This document shows positions 1-9,365 of a stretch of 64,000 nt of DNA, piece by piece. The DNA is taken from positions 1 to 64,000 of the forward strand of contig JAKSKD010000009.1 of NCBI GenBank assembly GCA_024401925.1, read 5' to 3'. Numbering within the stretch: position 1 is the stretch's first letter; every line of letters starts with the position of its first letter. The notes under the pieces were generated by a model that was not told where the DNA came from, did no database searches, and saw nothing but the letters and a program-made list of their open reading frames with translations. The position numbers and the translations under genes were made by a program. This stretch comes from Bacteroidales bacterium. Its GTDB lineage: Bacteria; Bacteroidota; Bacteroidia; Bacteroidales; UBA932.

Positions 1-334
1 GATCTTTGTAGTTCTCGGGGAAGAGGAGGCGGTCAACGGTGTCTTGTGCCCAATCTGGTGCAAAGTCTGATATCGCCTTGTTGTTGCCTTTCTCTATGAG
101 ATGGGCTACGATTTTGTCCACGGCAAGCTTCGCTTCGCGAGCTTCTTGAACCTCAGGAGTGATGATTCTTGCCTTGATTTTGATTTCTCCGTCCACGAAG
201 TACTTTGGAAGGAGGTAAACGTGGGAGTGTGCGCGCTGTCCGACATCACGTGTGTTGCGGTACCTCAAAAGGACCTCAGACTTGCCTGTATCCTTCTGTA
301 CGCGGGATGAAAGTGATAAATATACCTTTGCCAT
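1..334 (-). CDS. Tyrosine recombinase (integrase), N-terminal part, cut by window edge
   Basis: An open frame starts at the ATG at 334 (minus strand, MAKVYLSLSSR...) and runs off the left edge without a stop, giving about 111 residues. The fragment has the look of the N-terminal arm-type DNA-binding domain of Bacteroidota tyrosine recombinases (pattern VLLRYRNTRD..., then a basic/helical stretch EVQEAREAKLAVDKIV). The catalytic domain lies outside the window, so activity cannot be judged. It begins about 200 bp beyond the 3' end of mnmE and reads in the same direction. A good promoter (356-386) and a perfect inverted repeat (372-401) sit directly upstream. Most likely it is the integrase of an integrated element lying to the left. 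The class assignment is fairly sure; the element type is inference. Confidence 0.72.
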   Translation of the reverse strand, partial: MAKVYLSLSSRVQKDTGKSEVLLRYRNTRDVGQRAHSHVYLLPKYFVDGEIKIKARIITPEVQEAREAKLAVDKIVAHLIEKGNNKAISDFAPDWAQDTVDRLLFPENYKD

Positions 335-355
335 AATGCGATTTGTTAACGATAA

Positions 356-386
356 CAAAGGTACAAAAATCGGTGGACAAAAACAA
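356..386 (-). promoter_or_regulatory. Promoter of the recombinase gene
   Basis: On the minus strand TTG (384-386) is followed after 20 nt by TACCTTTG (356-363), matching the Bacteroidota -33/-7 pattern TTG-N19-20-TAnnTTTG. The predicted start of transcription leaves a leader of about 18 nt before the ATG at 334. Confidence 0.55.
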
Positions 387-401
387 TTGAAATTGTCCAC
401 C
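372..401. repeat. Perfect 9-bp inverted repeat over the recombinase promoter
   Basis: GGTGGACAA (372-380) and TTGTCCACC (393-401) are exact reverse complements separated by 12 nt. The element covers the -33 side of the recombinase promoter. It could be an operator or an accessory integrase/excisionase binding site. There is no T-run, so a terminator is unlikely. Confidence 0.6.
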
Positions 402-532
402 AACTTGAATTCTAATGAAATCTACTGAAAATCGAACTACGCCCTAAAAGTGGGGTAAATGCTTATAGATGAATGTTTTACAAGGAAAAATGAAAAGAGG
501 CGTTTTCACCCGTTTTCATTTAATTTCACTGT

Positions 533-2014
533 TTATTTTCCGATGCAGAACTTCCCGAAGATTTCACCTAGGACTTCGTCGGTAGAAATTTCTCCGGTGA
601 TGGTGCCGAGGTGGTAGAGCGCTTCGCGGAGATCCTGAGAGATAAGGTCTGTCGGTATCTTCAAATCAAGGGATTTCCTGACATTCCGGAGACACTGCTC
701 GGCCTTCCCAAGGGCTTCGAAATGACGTGCATTTGCGACTAGAATGGAGCCTGCTGATGACTCACGCTTTTGCTCGATTACTTTAAGCGATTCTTTAAGT
801 TTGGACAGTCCGGAACCGGTTTTTGCCGAAATTTCGAGTATTTGGAAATTTTCGCAACTATTTAACGATAAATCAGTAAATAAAACATCTTTGTTAAACA
901 ACCTAACATTTTTGTTAGAGCCTAAAATATCAGCTTTATTAAGCAGAATTATCAGATATTGTGACTTAAGATCAACATTAGATACCAAGTCCTTAGTTTC
1001 ATTCAAAATCACTTCAAGTGGCTTTGTATAATCAATGACTCCAAGAATAATATCAGCAGAGGAAATCTTACTGAATGAACGCTGTATCCCGATCTTTTCA
1101 ATCTCTTCGGAAGTCTCGCGTATTCCGGCTGTGTCGATCAGTCGGAAGGGGAGTCCTTCGATTATTATTGTGTCTTCAACAGTATCTCGTGTCGTGCCGG
1201 GAATATCGGAAACGATTGCCCGGTCTTCTCCCAGCAGCGCATTCAGAAGTGTGCTCTTTCCTGTATTTACCGCGCCTGCGATTGCCACCGGCACTCCATT
1301 CTTTATTGCATTTCCCAGTTTGAAACTCTCACGGAGCCGCGAGACATGTGAAAGGACCTGTTCGAGAAGTTCTCTTAATACTGACCTGTCAGCAAACTCC
1401 ACTTCTTCTTCAGAAAAATCAAGTTCAAGTTCCATCAATGAGGTCATTTCCAAGAGCTTGCCCCTCATCTCCTGAAGTTCGTTGGAGAATCCTCCGCGCA
1501 TCTGATTCATCGCAATCCTGTGCGCTGCGGCATTCTGGGAGGCTATGACATCAGCAACCGCTTCGGCCTGCGTAAGGTCCATCTTGCCGGCGAGGAAAGC
1601 TCTCTGGGTGAATTCCCCCGGTTCGGCCTGACGGGCTCCGGCTTCAATCAGGAGGAAGATGATTCTTGATACTATGTATGATGAGGCGTGGCAGCTTATT
1701 TCTACACAATCTTCTCCTGTATAGGATTTAGGCGCTCTGAAGACTGTAACGATGACTTCATCGACCACTTCAATTCCGTCAGTTTTCAAATACGGACAAT
1801 CATCATTATGAGCGCTGTCCCGTGTGGACGTTCCAGCCGCTATCACGTGGCCGAAATGCGAGCTGTAGCCCTTCGCTCCGGCAAGGGGAGTGTCCACAAT
1901 GCCGTCAGCCAGGGCGACAGCATCCCTGCCGCTTATCCTGATAACAGAAATGGCGCCGGTACCGGGTACGGTAGCCGCCGCCACTATGGTGTCTTCAAAA
2001 CTAGAAGTTGTCAT
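533..2014 (-). CDS. mnmE: tRNA uridine-34 5-carboxymethylaminomethyl synthesis GTPase MnmE
   Basis: MnmE works with MnmG to install the cmnm5 modification on wobble U34 of several tRNAs. The 493-residue protein has the N-terminal formyl-THF-binding domain (from [16 protein letters not shown]), a helical domain, and an inserted G domain with P-loop GAVNTGKST, switch motif [14 protein letters not shown] and NKAD. It ends in the required FCIGK motif with its cysteine. The length is normal for the family. It overlaps the end of rho by 14 bp, so it is probably translated from a rho-mnmE transcript. The stretch coding the late G domain (about 840-1030) is noticeably AT-richer than the rest of the gene, but the frame is intact. 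Confidence 0.96.
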   Translation of the reverse strand: MTTSSFEDTIVAAATVPGTGAISVIRISGRDAVALADGIVDTPLAGAKGYSSHFGHVIAAGTSTRDSAHNDDCPYLKTDGIEVVDEVIVTVFRAPKSYTGEDCVEISCHASSYIVSRIIFLLIEAGARQAEPGEFTQRAFLAGKMDLTQAEAVADVIASQNAAAHRIAMNQMRGGFSNELQEMRGKLLEMTSLMELELDFSEEEVEFADRSVLRELLEQVLSHVSRLRESFKLGNAIKNGVPVAIAGAVNTGKSTLLNALLGEDRAIVSDIPGTTRDTVEDTIIIEGLPFRLIDTAGIRETSEEIEKIGIQRSFSKISSADIILGVIDYTKPLEVILNETKDLVSNVDLKSQYLIILLNKADILGSNKNVRLFNKDVLFTDLSLNSCENFQILEISAKTGSGLSKLKESLKVIEQKRESSAGSILVANARHFEALGKAEQCLRNVRKSLDLKIPTDLISQDLREALYHLGTITGEISTDEVLGEIFGKFCIGK

Positions 2015-3743
2015 AATATTTTGCCTCGCGAGGGCTTACTTTGTTCATATTGTCAAGCAAGTCCTCGTTGGTCTTGTATTCGTCCATGAGCTGAGTCATG
2101 AAGTTCATAGCCTCAAGAGGGTTCATTTCAGCAAGAAGTTTGCGGAGTATCCAAATCCTCTGTGCCGTACTCTTGTCCTGCAGCAAATCGTCCCTGCGGG
2201 TACCTGAAAGCAGAATGTTGACTGCCGGGAACACCCTTCTGTTGGCAAGATTTCTGTCCAGCTGTATTTCAGAGTTGCCTGTACCCTTGAATTCCTCATA
2301 TACGATGTCATCCTGCTTCGAACCGGTTTCTGTGAGGGCTGTGGCGAGGATTGTGAGGGATCCGCCGCCTTCGATGTTACGCGCTGCACCAAAAAACCTC
2401 TTCGGCTTCTGAAGGGCATTGGCATCGATACCTCCGGTCAGAACTTTTCCTGATGCCGGCTGTACAGTATTATAAGCGCGTCCCAAACGTGTTATTGAGT
2501 CTAACAAGATAACAACATCATGTCCGCATTCAACGAGCCTGCGTGCCTTTTCAAGTACCATATTCGCTACTTTTACGTGCTTCTCTGCCGGTTCGTCGAA
2601 GGTTGAAGCGACCACCTCGGCCTTCACTGACCTCTGCATATCTGTAACTTCTTCAGGACGTTCATCGATAAGGAGAACAATTTCGTAAACCTCAGGATGA
2701 TTGTCTGCAATAGCATTTGCTATGCTCTTCAGAAGCATTGTCTTACCTGTCTTAGGCTGAGCCACGATAAGACATCTCTGGCCTTTTCCGATAGGTGCGA
2801 ACATATCTACAATCCTGCACGACGGGTCATTAGCGTGTCCGTTGCCGAGAAGATTGAATTTCTCGTCCGGGAAGAGCGGAGTGAGGAAATCGAAAGGAAC
2901 CCTGTCTCTGATGAATTCAGGGGAACGTCCGTTCACATATTTGATCTTCACGAGAGGAAAGTACTTGTCTCCTTCCTTCGGCGGCCTGATCTCGCCGGTG
3001 ACAGTATCGCCGGATTTAAGGGCGTTAACCTTAATCTGCGACTGCGATACATATATGTCGTCAGGGGAGTTCAGATAGTTATAATCGGAACTGCGGAGGA
3101 AACCATATCCGTCCGGCATTATTTCCAGCACGCCAGTCGCCTCTACCGTGCCTTCGAACTCAATTGCCGGAGCCTTAGGCTTCTGTGGCTGCTGCTGAGA
3201 CTGAGGCTGACTCGGAACCTTCTGGTGTTTTTGCTCCTGGGGCTGTTTCGGCTGAGGCAGGGCCTGTATGTTTTCTTGTACTGGAACCTGTTGACTCTGA
3301 GCCTCCTGCGGAACGTTTATAGTCCTTTTTCTCTTCTGCCTCTGCTGTTGGGGCTTCTGTTCCGGTTCAACTGCTTCTGCTACTTTTTGTACCTGTGGCT
3401 CAGATTGTTCTGCGGACTGAACCACAGACTTCTTCCGACCTTTCTTCTTTTCAGTTTTTTCAGGTGCAGGATTCACGGATTCAGCTTCCTGCTTTGACTC
3501 TATTTTTTCCTTAGTCGTTTCTTTTTTCTTCTCCTCAGGCCCTTTTCTGACCTGTTTCTTTCTGGATGGAGCCTTCTCATATTCACTTCCTGCCTTCTTA
3601 GCCTCCTCCTGAGCCTCCACGTCAAGGATGGCATATGCAAGGTTCTCCATATCAAGTTTCTTGATATTTTTAATTTTCAATTCTTTAGCTAATGCTGTGA
3701 GCTGGTCCTGGCTCATTCCGTTCAGTTCGAATAGACTGTGCAT
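2001..3743 (-). CDS. rho: Transcription termination factor Rho with long disordered insertion
   Basis: A hexameric RNA helicase that ends transcription. The 580-residue protein has an N-terminal Rho-N helical domain (about 1-43), then a 150-residue Q/P/K/E-rich segment (about 45-195) of low complexity. The cold-shock-type RNA-binding domain follows (about 200-270), then the ATPase core with Walker A QPKTGKT (329-335) and Walker [13 protein letters not shown] (409-420). E. coli Rho is about 420 residues, so the disordered insertion accounts for the extra length. Such insertions are known in Bacteroides Rho, where one has been reported to drive condensate formation. It lies upstream of and overlaps mnmE. 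No clear promoter is visible in the 65 bp behind it, so it may be read through from lptD. Confidence 0.96.
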   Translation of the reverse strand: MHSLFELNGMSQDQLTALAKELKIKNIKKLDMENLAYAILDVEAQEEAKKAGSEYEKAPSRKKQVRKGPEEKKKETTKEKIESKQEAESVNPAPEKTEKKKGRKKSVVQSAEQSEPQVQKVAEAVEPEQKPQQQRQKRKRTINVPQEAQSQQVPVQENIQALPQPKQPQEQKHQKVPSQPQSQQQPQKPKAPAIEFEGTVEATGVLEIMPDGYGFLRSSDYNYLNSPDDIYVSQSQIKVNALKSGDTVTGEIRPPKEGDKYFPLVKIKYVNGRSPEFIRDRVPFDFLTPLFPDEKFNLLGNGHANDPSCRIVDMFAPIGKGQRCLIVAQPKTGKTMLLKSIANAIADNHPEVYEIVLLIDERPEEVTDMQRSVKAEVVASTFDEPAEKHVKVANMVLEKARRLVECGHDVVILLDSITRLGRAYNTVQPASGKVLTGGIDANALQKPKRFFGAARNIEGGGSLTILATALTETGSKQDDIVYEEFKGTGNSEIQLDRNLANRRVFPAVNILLSGTRRDDLLQDKSTAQRIWILRKLLAEMNPLEAMNFMTQLMDEYKTNEDLLDNMNKVSPREAKYYDNF

Positions 3744-3771
3744 ATTGATGTTTTTAATTATTATTCAACTC

Positions 3772-3813
3772 AGAACCTGTTATTAAATCAATCATTTCAA
3801 AACAGGTTCTAAT
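3772..3813. repeat. Short copy of a dispersed inverted-repeat element
   Basis: AGAACCTGTT (3772-3781) and AACAGGTTCT (3801-3810) form a perfect 10-bp inverted repeat with a 19-nt loop. The right 26 bp (3788-3813) are identical to the right end of the element at 57436-57599 (57577-57602). The lptD stop codon (3809-3811) lies inside this repeat. No T-run follows, so it is better read as a mobile-repeat remnant that may form a hairpin in the lptD 3' end. Confidence 0.7.
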
Positions 3814-6505
3814 TGTCCCAGTAAGATGAATTCTTTCTGAACTGCAGGATATCTGCAAGGGCTGACGCATTGGCTGCAATGCGGAATTCATAGCTCTGCC
3901 ATTTTCCTGTAGGTACCCAGGACACCGAAATGTTGAAACAGTGCAGATCGTATGTAGCGCTGATCTGGGTAGTGGTCAATTTCATCGCCATAAAGTCGAA
4001 ACCGGTGTTGAAATTGATATTCATCTTTGGGGTTAATTTAATATTTCCTGTAATTCCTAGTGTATTGGTGAATTTATTATCAACGTGAAGTTCCTCGTTT
4101 GAATACGAGTATGAACGTGCATAGTTGAAGTTATAGTTGAAATTGAGCGACCAAGGGGAATTCGGGTTGGTGTAGTACGTCCATCCTCCCGGGATATACT
4201 CTCCGGTGATAGGATGGTAGTAAACTTTTTCATACCCTGTTTCGCTGGATCCTCCGGCATTTCCGTTAATTGCGCCCTTGCCTGAAAGGGAATAGGAGAG
4301 GGATGCACTGGCATTCACAAGACGCGGTGCGCAGAGTTTGTTGTATCTCTGTCCTTGTCCGTTGATGGAGTAAGGGTCGAAGTTGAGGTTTCCGTGGATA
4401 TTGAGCTTTTCGAAAATGGTTGTGGACATTGTGATGCCGAGATTGCTCAGTTTCATGGAATCTGCAAGGAAATTATAGTTTCCACTGAGGTTCAACTGAT
4501 CGATAAGCTTTATCTTCTTTGTACCCGTTCCGGTCGTATCTGCAGCATCACGCACCTTTGCTTCGAAATTGTTTCCTACGGAGAAATTGAGGTTTCCGCT
4601 CTGTCCCTTTCCGGGAACGCTGTTCATTTGTCCTGCATAACGATTGTATTCATATGTCTGCTCTTTTCCGGCCGCATCTACATATTCCAGTTTTCTCCAC
4701 CCGTTTGCTGCCGTTGCAAGATCCGGGCTGTATGAAACGGACATACTGGGGGAGATAACGTGTCTGATAGCCTGAACCGCATGATGCTTGCCGAAATTAA
4801 ACATTCCGTAAAGTCTCGTATCCATCGAAATGCTTCCAGAATAGGTCTGTGTGATACCGAATGCACTGAACTGGCCTCCCTTATGGGCTTCCACCTTATC
4901 AGTCTCCGGATTATACTCATAGTCCGTTGCCCTGAAGAACCAGTTCATTCCGTAATTAACCGAAGGATTCAGGTTGATGTACTTGAAAAGTGTAAAGTTA
5001 GGAAGACCGATGTTGAAATTGTGGGTCATGCCGTTCTGAAGTTTGTCGAAGAATCCTTCCTGCATAAACTCCGATGACTTGAAGGCTATCTTGTTCTGGA
5101 GGGATGTGCTGTAGCCGAGTGAGAATTTTTCATAAAATTTTTCGCTGCCGACCCTGTTCTTCCTTTTGAAAGGGTAGAAAGTGCTGACAGAGAAGGTCAG
5201 GTTAGGCAAGGTGATGGTGTATGAACTGTCCCTGGAGTTCTGGTTGTGCAGCGCATTGATGGAAAGATTCATCTTTCCGTTCCAGTTCTTTGAATAGGAA
5301 ATGGAAGATGAGGTCTGGTTCTGCAGTGCCTCGGACACTGAGTGTGAATTGTAGCGGCTGTTGGACGGGCTGGAGAAGTTTACCGATGCGGAGAAACTTG
5401 TTCCAGGTCTGGCCTTGGAGTCCATACTGTGAGACCACTTGAATCCGAAGTTGCTTGTCTTGAAGAATTCCGGAGTATCAGGCTCGCCGGTCTGGTCTAC
5501 GGAATAGTTTACGGAGACATTGCCGGACATCTTGTAATTCACCTTGTATCTTGAGTTTAAATCAGCAGACCAGGAACCCATCGTGAATATGGTGCCGGTA
5601 AGGGATACGTCGAAATAGTCTCCGATTACGAAATAAAGACCTGCATCCTTCATATAGAAACCTCTGGCCGTTTCCTCTCCGAACGTAGGAAGAAGGATAC
5701 CTGTAGCCCTTTCCGGAATTTTTGGGATGAATCCGAAAGGTACGACTACCGGCAGGGTGACACCCTCCACGACAGGGAACGCCGGTCCGAAGACGGTATG
5801 CTGCGCTGGCTTGGTCAGCACTTTTGCCGACGTCATCCTTATATAATAATGCGGTTCTTCTTCGTCGCAGACCGTATATTTTCCATCCGTAATGTTGATG
5901 GATTGGTCCGGCATCATCTTGATGTTATTTCCGCGCAGAACACCCTCTCCGATGGAGGATTCCATATTCGATATCCTTGCTTTCCTTGAATTGAAGTTGT
6001 AACGGACCTCGTGCATCTCATATTTGCTGCCCCCCTGCTCCATCACAGGGCGTCCTTTCCATTCCCCTGTGAGAGTATCAAGTGTACCACGCGCGAATAC
6101 AGTGCCGGTGGACATATCGTATTCCATATAATCGGACGTAAGTGTCATATTCTGATACTTTACGGTCACACCGCCATAATAGTATATTCTCTTGTTCCCA
6201 TTGGTGAAGTCCTCGATAATGGAATCAGTTGCGCTGGTAAAGGCCGGAAGTTCGAGAGAACTCTTCTGGAGCAGAGCCAGAGAATCCGTTCTTGCGATGG
6301 AATCAGCCCTGAATGCCGAATCCGCCGCAAATGCCGCTGAATCCGACTGCATTACATTTGCTGATAATGTGTCAGGCAACTCAATGTCTCTGCCAGCACT
6401 ACGGTTGCGCCTTTGGCGCCTATCAATCTGGGAATAAACATCGAGAACGGCCAGCATTAAGAATAACAGCGTGACCAGAACGTATTTGAAATTCTTTGAA
6501 TGCAA
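3809..6505 (-). CDS. lptD: LptD/OstA-like LPS assembly outer-membrane protein
   Basis: An 898-residue exported protein with an N-terminal hydrophobic segment (residues 9-24). It has an OstA-like N-terminal region in which short strands match the LptA/LptD jellyroll pattern (YYYGGVTVKYQNMTLTSDY, ARGTLDTLTG). The long C-terminal part is rich in alternating polar/aromatic strands, as expected for a large outer-membrane barrel. In this phylum such proteins are annotated as putative LptD, inserting lipopolysaccharide into the outer leaflet. It is the first gene of the minus-strand run toward rho and has its own promoter. The stop codon sits in a repeat element (3772-3813). The function is inferred from architecture. 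Confidence 0.85.
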   Translation of the reverse strand: MHSKNFKYVLVTLLFLMLAVLDVYSQIDRRQRRNRSAGRDIELPDTLSANVMQSDSAAFAADSAFRADSIARTDSLALLQKSSLELPAFTSATDSIIEDFTNGNKRIYYYGGVTVKYQNMTLTSDYMEYDMSTGTVFARGTLDTLTGEWKGRPVMEQGGSKYEMHEVRYNFNSRKARISNMESSIGEGVLRGNNIKMMPDQSINITDGKYTVCDEEEPHYYIRMTSAKVLTKPAQHTVFGPAFPVVEGVTLPVVVPFGFIPKIPERATGILLPTFGEETARGFYMKDAGLYFVIGDYFDVSLTGTIFTMGSWSADLNSRYKVNYKMSGNVSVNYSVDQTGEPDTPEFFKTSNFGFKWSHSMDSKARPGTSFSASVNFSSPSNSRYNSHSVSEALQNQTSSSISYSKNWNGKMNLSINALHNQNSRDSSYTITLPNLTFSVSTFYPFKRKNRVGSEKFYEKFSLGYSTSLQNKIAFKSSEFMQEGFFDKLQNGMTHNFNIGLPNFTLFKYINLNPSVNYGMNWFFRATDYEYNPETDKVEAHKGGQFSAFGITQTYSGSISMDTRLYGMFNFGKHHAVQAIRHVISPSMSVSYSPDLATAANGWRKLEYVDAAGKEQTYEYNRYAGQMNSVPGKGQSGNLNFSVGNNFEAKVRDAADTTGTGTKKIKLIDQLNLSGNYNFLADSMKLSNLGITMSTTIFEKLNIHGNLNFDPYSINGQGQRYNKLCAPRLVNASASLSYSLSGKGAINGNAGGSSETGYEKVYYHPITGEYIPGGWTYYTNPNSPWSLNFNYNFNYARSYSYSNEELHVDNKFTNTLGITGNIKLTPKMNINFNTGFDFMAMKLTTTQISATYDLHCFNISVSWVPTGKWQSYEFRIAANASALADILQFRKNSSYWDN

Positions 6506-6527
6506 TTTTTTGTGTAAATTTGCGGTG

Positions 6528-6558
6528 CAAATGTAAGACTATTTTCCAACTATCACAA
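6528..6558 (-). promoter_or_regulatory. Promoter of the lptD-like gene
   Basis: Minus strand TTG (6556-6558), 20 nt, then TACATTTG (6528-6535), a full match to TAnnTTTG. The leader to the ATG at 6505 would be about 19 nt. It lies in the 64-bp divergent region shared with the amidase gene. Confidence 0.65.
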
Positions 6559-6569
6559 TAGTACAAATT

Positions 6570-7685
6570 ATGAAAATAAGGTTTTTGGTCATTCTCTTTT
6601 ATTGTTTTGTCTGCTTTTCCGTTTATGCGCAGAACAATCAGGCGGACCTCAGGCTCAATACTGTTGTGATTGACCCCGGACACGGAGGAAAGGATCCGGG
6701 CACGGTTAGCCCCGACAAAAAAACGTACGAAAAGACTGTAGCACTTAAGATATCGAAGGAATTTGCAAAGAAGCTTCAGAACGAGTATCCCGGTATGAAT
6801 GTATCCCTGACCCGTACCGATGACCGTTTTGTTGAACTTATGAACAGGGCACGTTTTTCATCTAACAAGGGTGCACAACTCTTCATATCAATCCATATCA
6901 ACGCCACTGCCGGATCACGTTCCGCAAACGGTTTTTCCGTGTATATTCTCGGACAGTCATCCAACAAGAAAACAGATACGTATGCTTTCAATATGGAGGT
7001 GTTGAAACGGGAAAATTCCGTAATCGAGCTTGAGGATGACGCTACCGTATACCAGGAATATGACGCAAGCCCGGAGGCACAGATAATGATGCAGTTGATG
7101 AGCAATGCATTCCGTGAGCAGAGTCTTCTGTTCGCCCAGATGCTCAACGACCATATGAAAGGTCCTTTTAAACGCAATCTTGGTGTATACCAAGGTAATT
7201 TCTGTGTGCTTAGGCAGGCATCGATGCCTGCCGTTCTTGTGGAACTCGGCTATATGACGAATTCAGTGGATCTTGAAGTCCTGAGGTCAGACAAAAAAAT
7301 ATCAGAAATCACTGACAATATGCTTGAAGCCTTCAAGGAATATAAATCCGTATATGATGCTTCTGTCACTACAGGAACCGAACTTCCCGTCCGACCTATA
7401 GAAGAGGGGCGCAATGCCCCCGACACAGCAGAGCCTGTGGAGGAAAATGCAGCAGTTGTATTATATGGTACGCAAGTTCTGGCTTCTTCAAGGTTAATGT
7501 CGGATGACGACCACTTTTTCAAGGGAAATGACGTAGTAATAATCAAATCCGGGAACATTTATAAATATATCCTCGGTACAAGTGAAAAACTTTCTGAAGC
7601 AAAAGAAAATTTTTCTGTTTTGAAAGCTCAGTTCGGAGATGTTTTTTTTGTAGAAATCAACGGGGATAAAGTATCAAGAAAATAG
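6570..7685 (+). CDS. N-acetylmuramoyl-L-alanine amidase with C-terminal SPOR-like domain
   Basis: A cell-wall hydrolase that cuts the bond between muramic acid and the stem peptide. The 371-residue protein has a signal peptide (about 1-21, ending VYAQ) and an Amidase_3 domain. The domain starts with VVIDPGHGGKDPG (zinc-binding His), has ISIHINA in the middle, and ends with PAVLVELGYMTN (catalytic Glu). A proline/acid linker leads to a last block of about 75 residues (from VVLYGTQVLASS) with the pattern of a SPOR domain, which binds denuded septal glycan. The role in daughter-cell separation is inferred from that pairing. It is divergent from lptD. Confidence 0.9.
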   Translation: MKIRFLVILFYCFVCFSVYAQNNQADLRLNTVVIDPGHGGKDPGTVSPDKKTYEKTVALKISKEFAKKLQNEYPGMNVSLTRTDDRFVELMNRARFSSNKGAQLFISIHINATAGSRSANGFSVYILGQSSNKKTDTYAFNMEVLKRENSVIELEDDATVYQEYDASPEAQIMMQLMSNAFREQSLLFAQMLNDHMKGPFKRNLGVYQGNFCVLRQASMPAVLVELGYMTNSVDLEVLRSDKKISEITDNMLEAFKEYKSVYDASVTTGTELPVRPIEEGRNAPDTAEPVEENAAVVLYGTQVLASSRLMSDDDHFFKGNDVVIIKSGNIYKYILGTSEKLSEAKENFSVLKAQFGDVFFVEINGDKVSRK

Positions 7686-7943
7686 GCTCTACAGGCCACT
7701 GGTTTAAGGACAAATCTTAATTTCGGTTAATTATAATAAATCAAAATTAGATATAATAATATTCGCATTTGTAAGGGGGAACTGTTTCTATAATTAGTTG
7801 AAAATTAGATATTTATAAAACTAATAAATGTTTACTTGTTTTCTTAAAATATTACAAATAAAATATTATTCCTACAATAGAAACAATAATTTTTTTTAAA
7901 TTATTTATCCTCCAATTTTGCAAACGTTTATCGGACGAAAAAA
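7686..7943. other. AT-rich leader region of dnaA
   Basis: 258 bp of very AT-rich DNA without an open frame. It holds a direct repeat AAAATTAGATAT (near 7744 and 7800) and an inverted pair GTTTCTA/TAGAAAC (near 7784 and 7877). No DnaA box (TTATCCACA) with fewer than two mismatches was seen, and the only -7-like box is the imperfect CAATTTTG near 7913. It may hold the dnaA promoter; evidence for an origin here is lacking. Confidence 0.4.
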
Positions 7944-9365
7944 ATGTTGGACCAGGAAAAACATATTGCAGTATGGAACAATTGCCTGAGGATCATTGAG
8001 CAGATCATTGAGCCTCAGAAATTTGATACCTGGTTCCGACCTATCAGACCGGTCTCACTGACCGATGCAACCCTCAAAATCGAGGTGCCGTCCGATTTTT
8101 TCCGTGAGTATCTGGAAGGTGCATACCTTGACGTCCTCAAGAAGACATTGAGGAGAGTGATAGGAGCCGATGCAAAGCTTATCTACCAGAACAGACCGGT
8201 CAGGAATGATGCTGCAATGGAATTTCCGGCCGCAAGTGTCAACACTCCTGTCAACAAAACCGTAGCCATCAGCACAAGGTATCCTGCCGGCAATCCAGGT
8301 CCTCTTGTTTTCCCCGGCATCGCAAAGGTCAATATTGACCCTAAACTGAACTCTTCATACTGTTTCGACAACATGGTCGTAGGGGAGTGTAACAAGATGG
8401 GCATCGCTGCAGGCGAAAATATTTCCACGGCTCCGGGCCAGACGCCGTTCAATCCGCTTTTCATTTTCGGAGGTCCGGGTCTTGGCAAGACACATCTCGC
8501 ACAGGCAATAGGTATTGATATAAAAGAGAAATATCCGGACAAAGTTGTACGCTACGTGACCGGTAACGAGTTCAAGACCCAGTATGTGGATGCGGTCTAT
8601 ACACGCAACAAACTGACGGACTTCCTGGCTTTCTATATGAAGATAGATGTCTTGATTGTCGATGATATTCAGGATCTCGCAGGACAGGGTAGCCAGCATG
8701 CCTTCTTCCAGATATTCAATCATATGCACCAGAACAAGAAGCAGCTGATCTTCACTTCTGACCGTTCCCCGGTGGAACTTCAGAATTTTGAGGAGCGACT
8801 GCTCTCGAGGTTCAAGTGGGGCCTTTCGGTAGAGCTTAAAAGGCCTGATTTTGCTACAAGACTTGCAATGCTCCGCAACCGCGCATTCCGCGAGGGCGTT
8901 TCACTTGACGACAGTGTTCTTGAATTCCTTGCCAACAGGATCAGGTCGAATTTCAGGGATTTGGAAGGTGCTCTCATTTCTCTCATTGCTCACGCAACAC
9001 TTGCCCACAGAGAAGGAACGGTGGAACTTGCAGAGCAGATTACCGAAAAGATTGTCGGAGAAGAACACTGCGACATATCATACAGTAAGGTTCAGGATAT
9101 TGTTTGCGAGTATTTCAATATAACAAGGGAAGAGCTTGTGTCTTCCTCCCGCAAGCGTCAGATAGTGCAAGCCAGGCAGATTGCAATGTATATGTGCAGG
9201 AATCTGATCAGCAACAGTTCACTGGCTTCCATAGGTGCTGAAATCGGAGGCAAGGACCACGCAACAGTTCTCCACTCCTGCAACATCGTCAGTGATCTTA
9301 TATCCACTGACAGGACTTTCAAACAGTACGTTACTGACATTGAGAAAATGCTAAACCCTACATAA
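7944..9365 (+). CDS. dnaA: Chromosomal replication initiator DnaA
   Basis: This ATPase binds DnaA boxes and opens the origin. The 473-residue protein has the N-terminal DnaB/DiaA-contact domain (1-80), a variable linker, and an AAA+ domain with Walker A GGPGLGKTH (176-184) and Walker B VLIVDDIQ. The C-terminal helix-turn-helix contains the DnaA signature IGGKDHATVLHSC. It is full length. Its TAA overlaps the ATG of rpe (TAATG), so the two are translationally coupled. The upstream 258 bp is AT-rich but shows no convincing DnaA-box cluster, so the origin may lie elsewhere. Confidence 0.97.
   Translation: MLDQEKHIAVWNNCLRIIEQIIEPQKFDTWFRPIRPVSLTDATLKIEVPSDFFREYLEGAYLDVLKKTLRRVIGADAKLIYQNRPVRNDAAMEFPAASVNTPVNKTVAISTRYPAGNPGPLVFPGIAKVNIDPKLNSSYCFDNMVVGECNKMGIAAGENISTAPGQTPFNPLFIFGGPGLGKTHLAQAIGIDIKEKYPDKVVRYVTGNEFKTQYVDAVYTRNKLTDFLAFYMKIDVLIVDDIQDLAGQGSQHAFFQIFNHMHQNKKQLIFTSDRSPVELQNFEERLLSRFKWGLSVELKRPDFATRLAMLRNRAFREGVSLDDSVLEFLANRIRSNFRDLEGALISLIAHATLAHREGTVELAEQITEKIVGEEHCDISYSKVQDIVCEYFNITREELVSSSRKRQIVQARQIAMYMCRNLISNSSLASIGAEIGGKDHATVLHSCNIVSDLISTDRTFKQYVTDIEKMLNPT

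Noticed and set aside
7686..7943. Possible replication origin before dnaA
   Set aside because: AT-rich, but no cluster of DnaA boxes was found; the best match (TTATCCTCC) has two mismatches.
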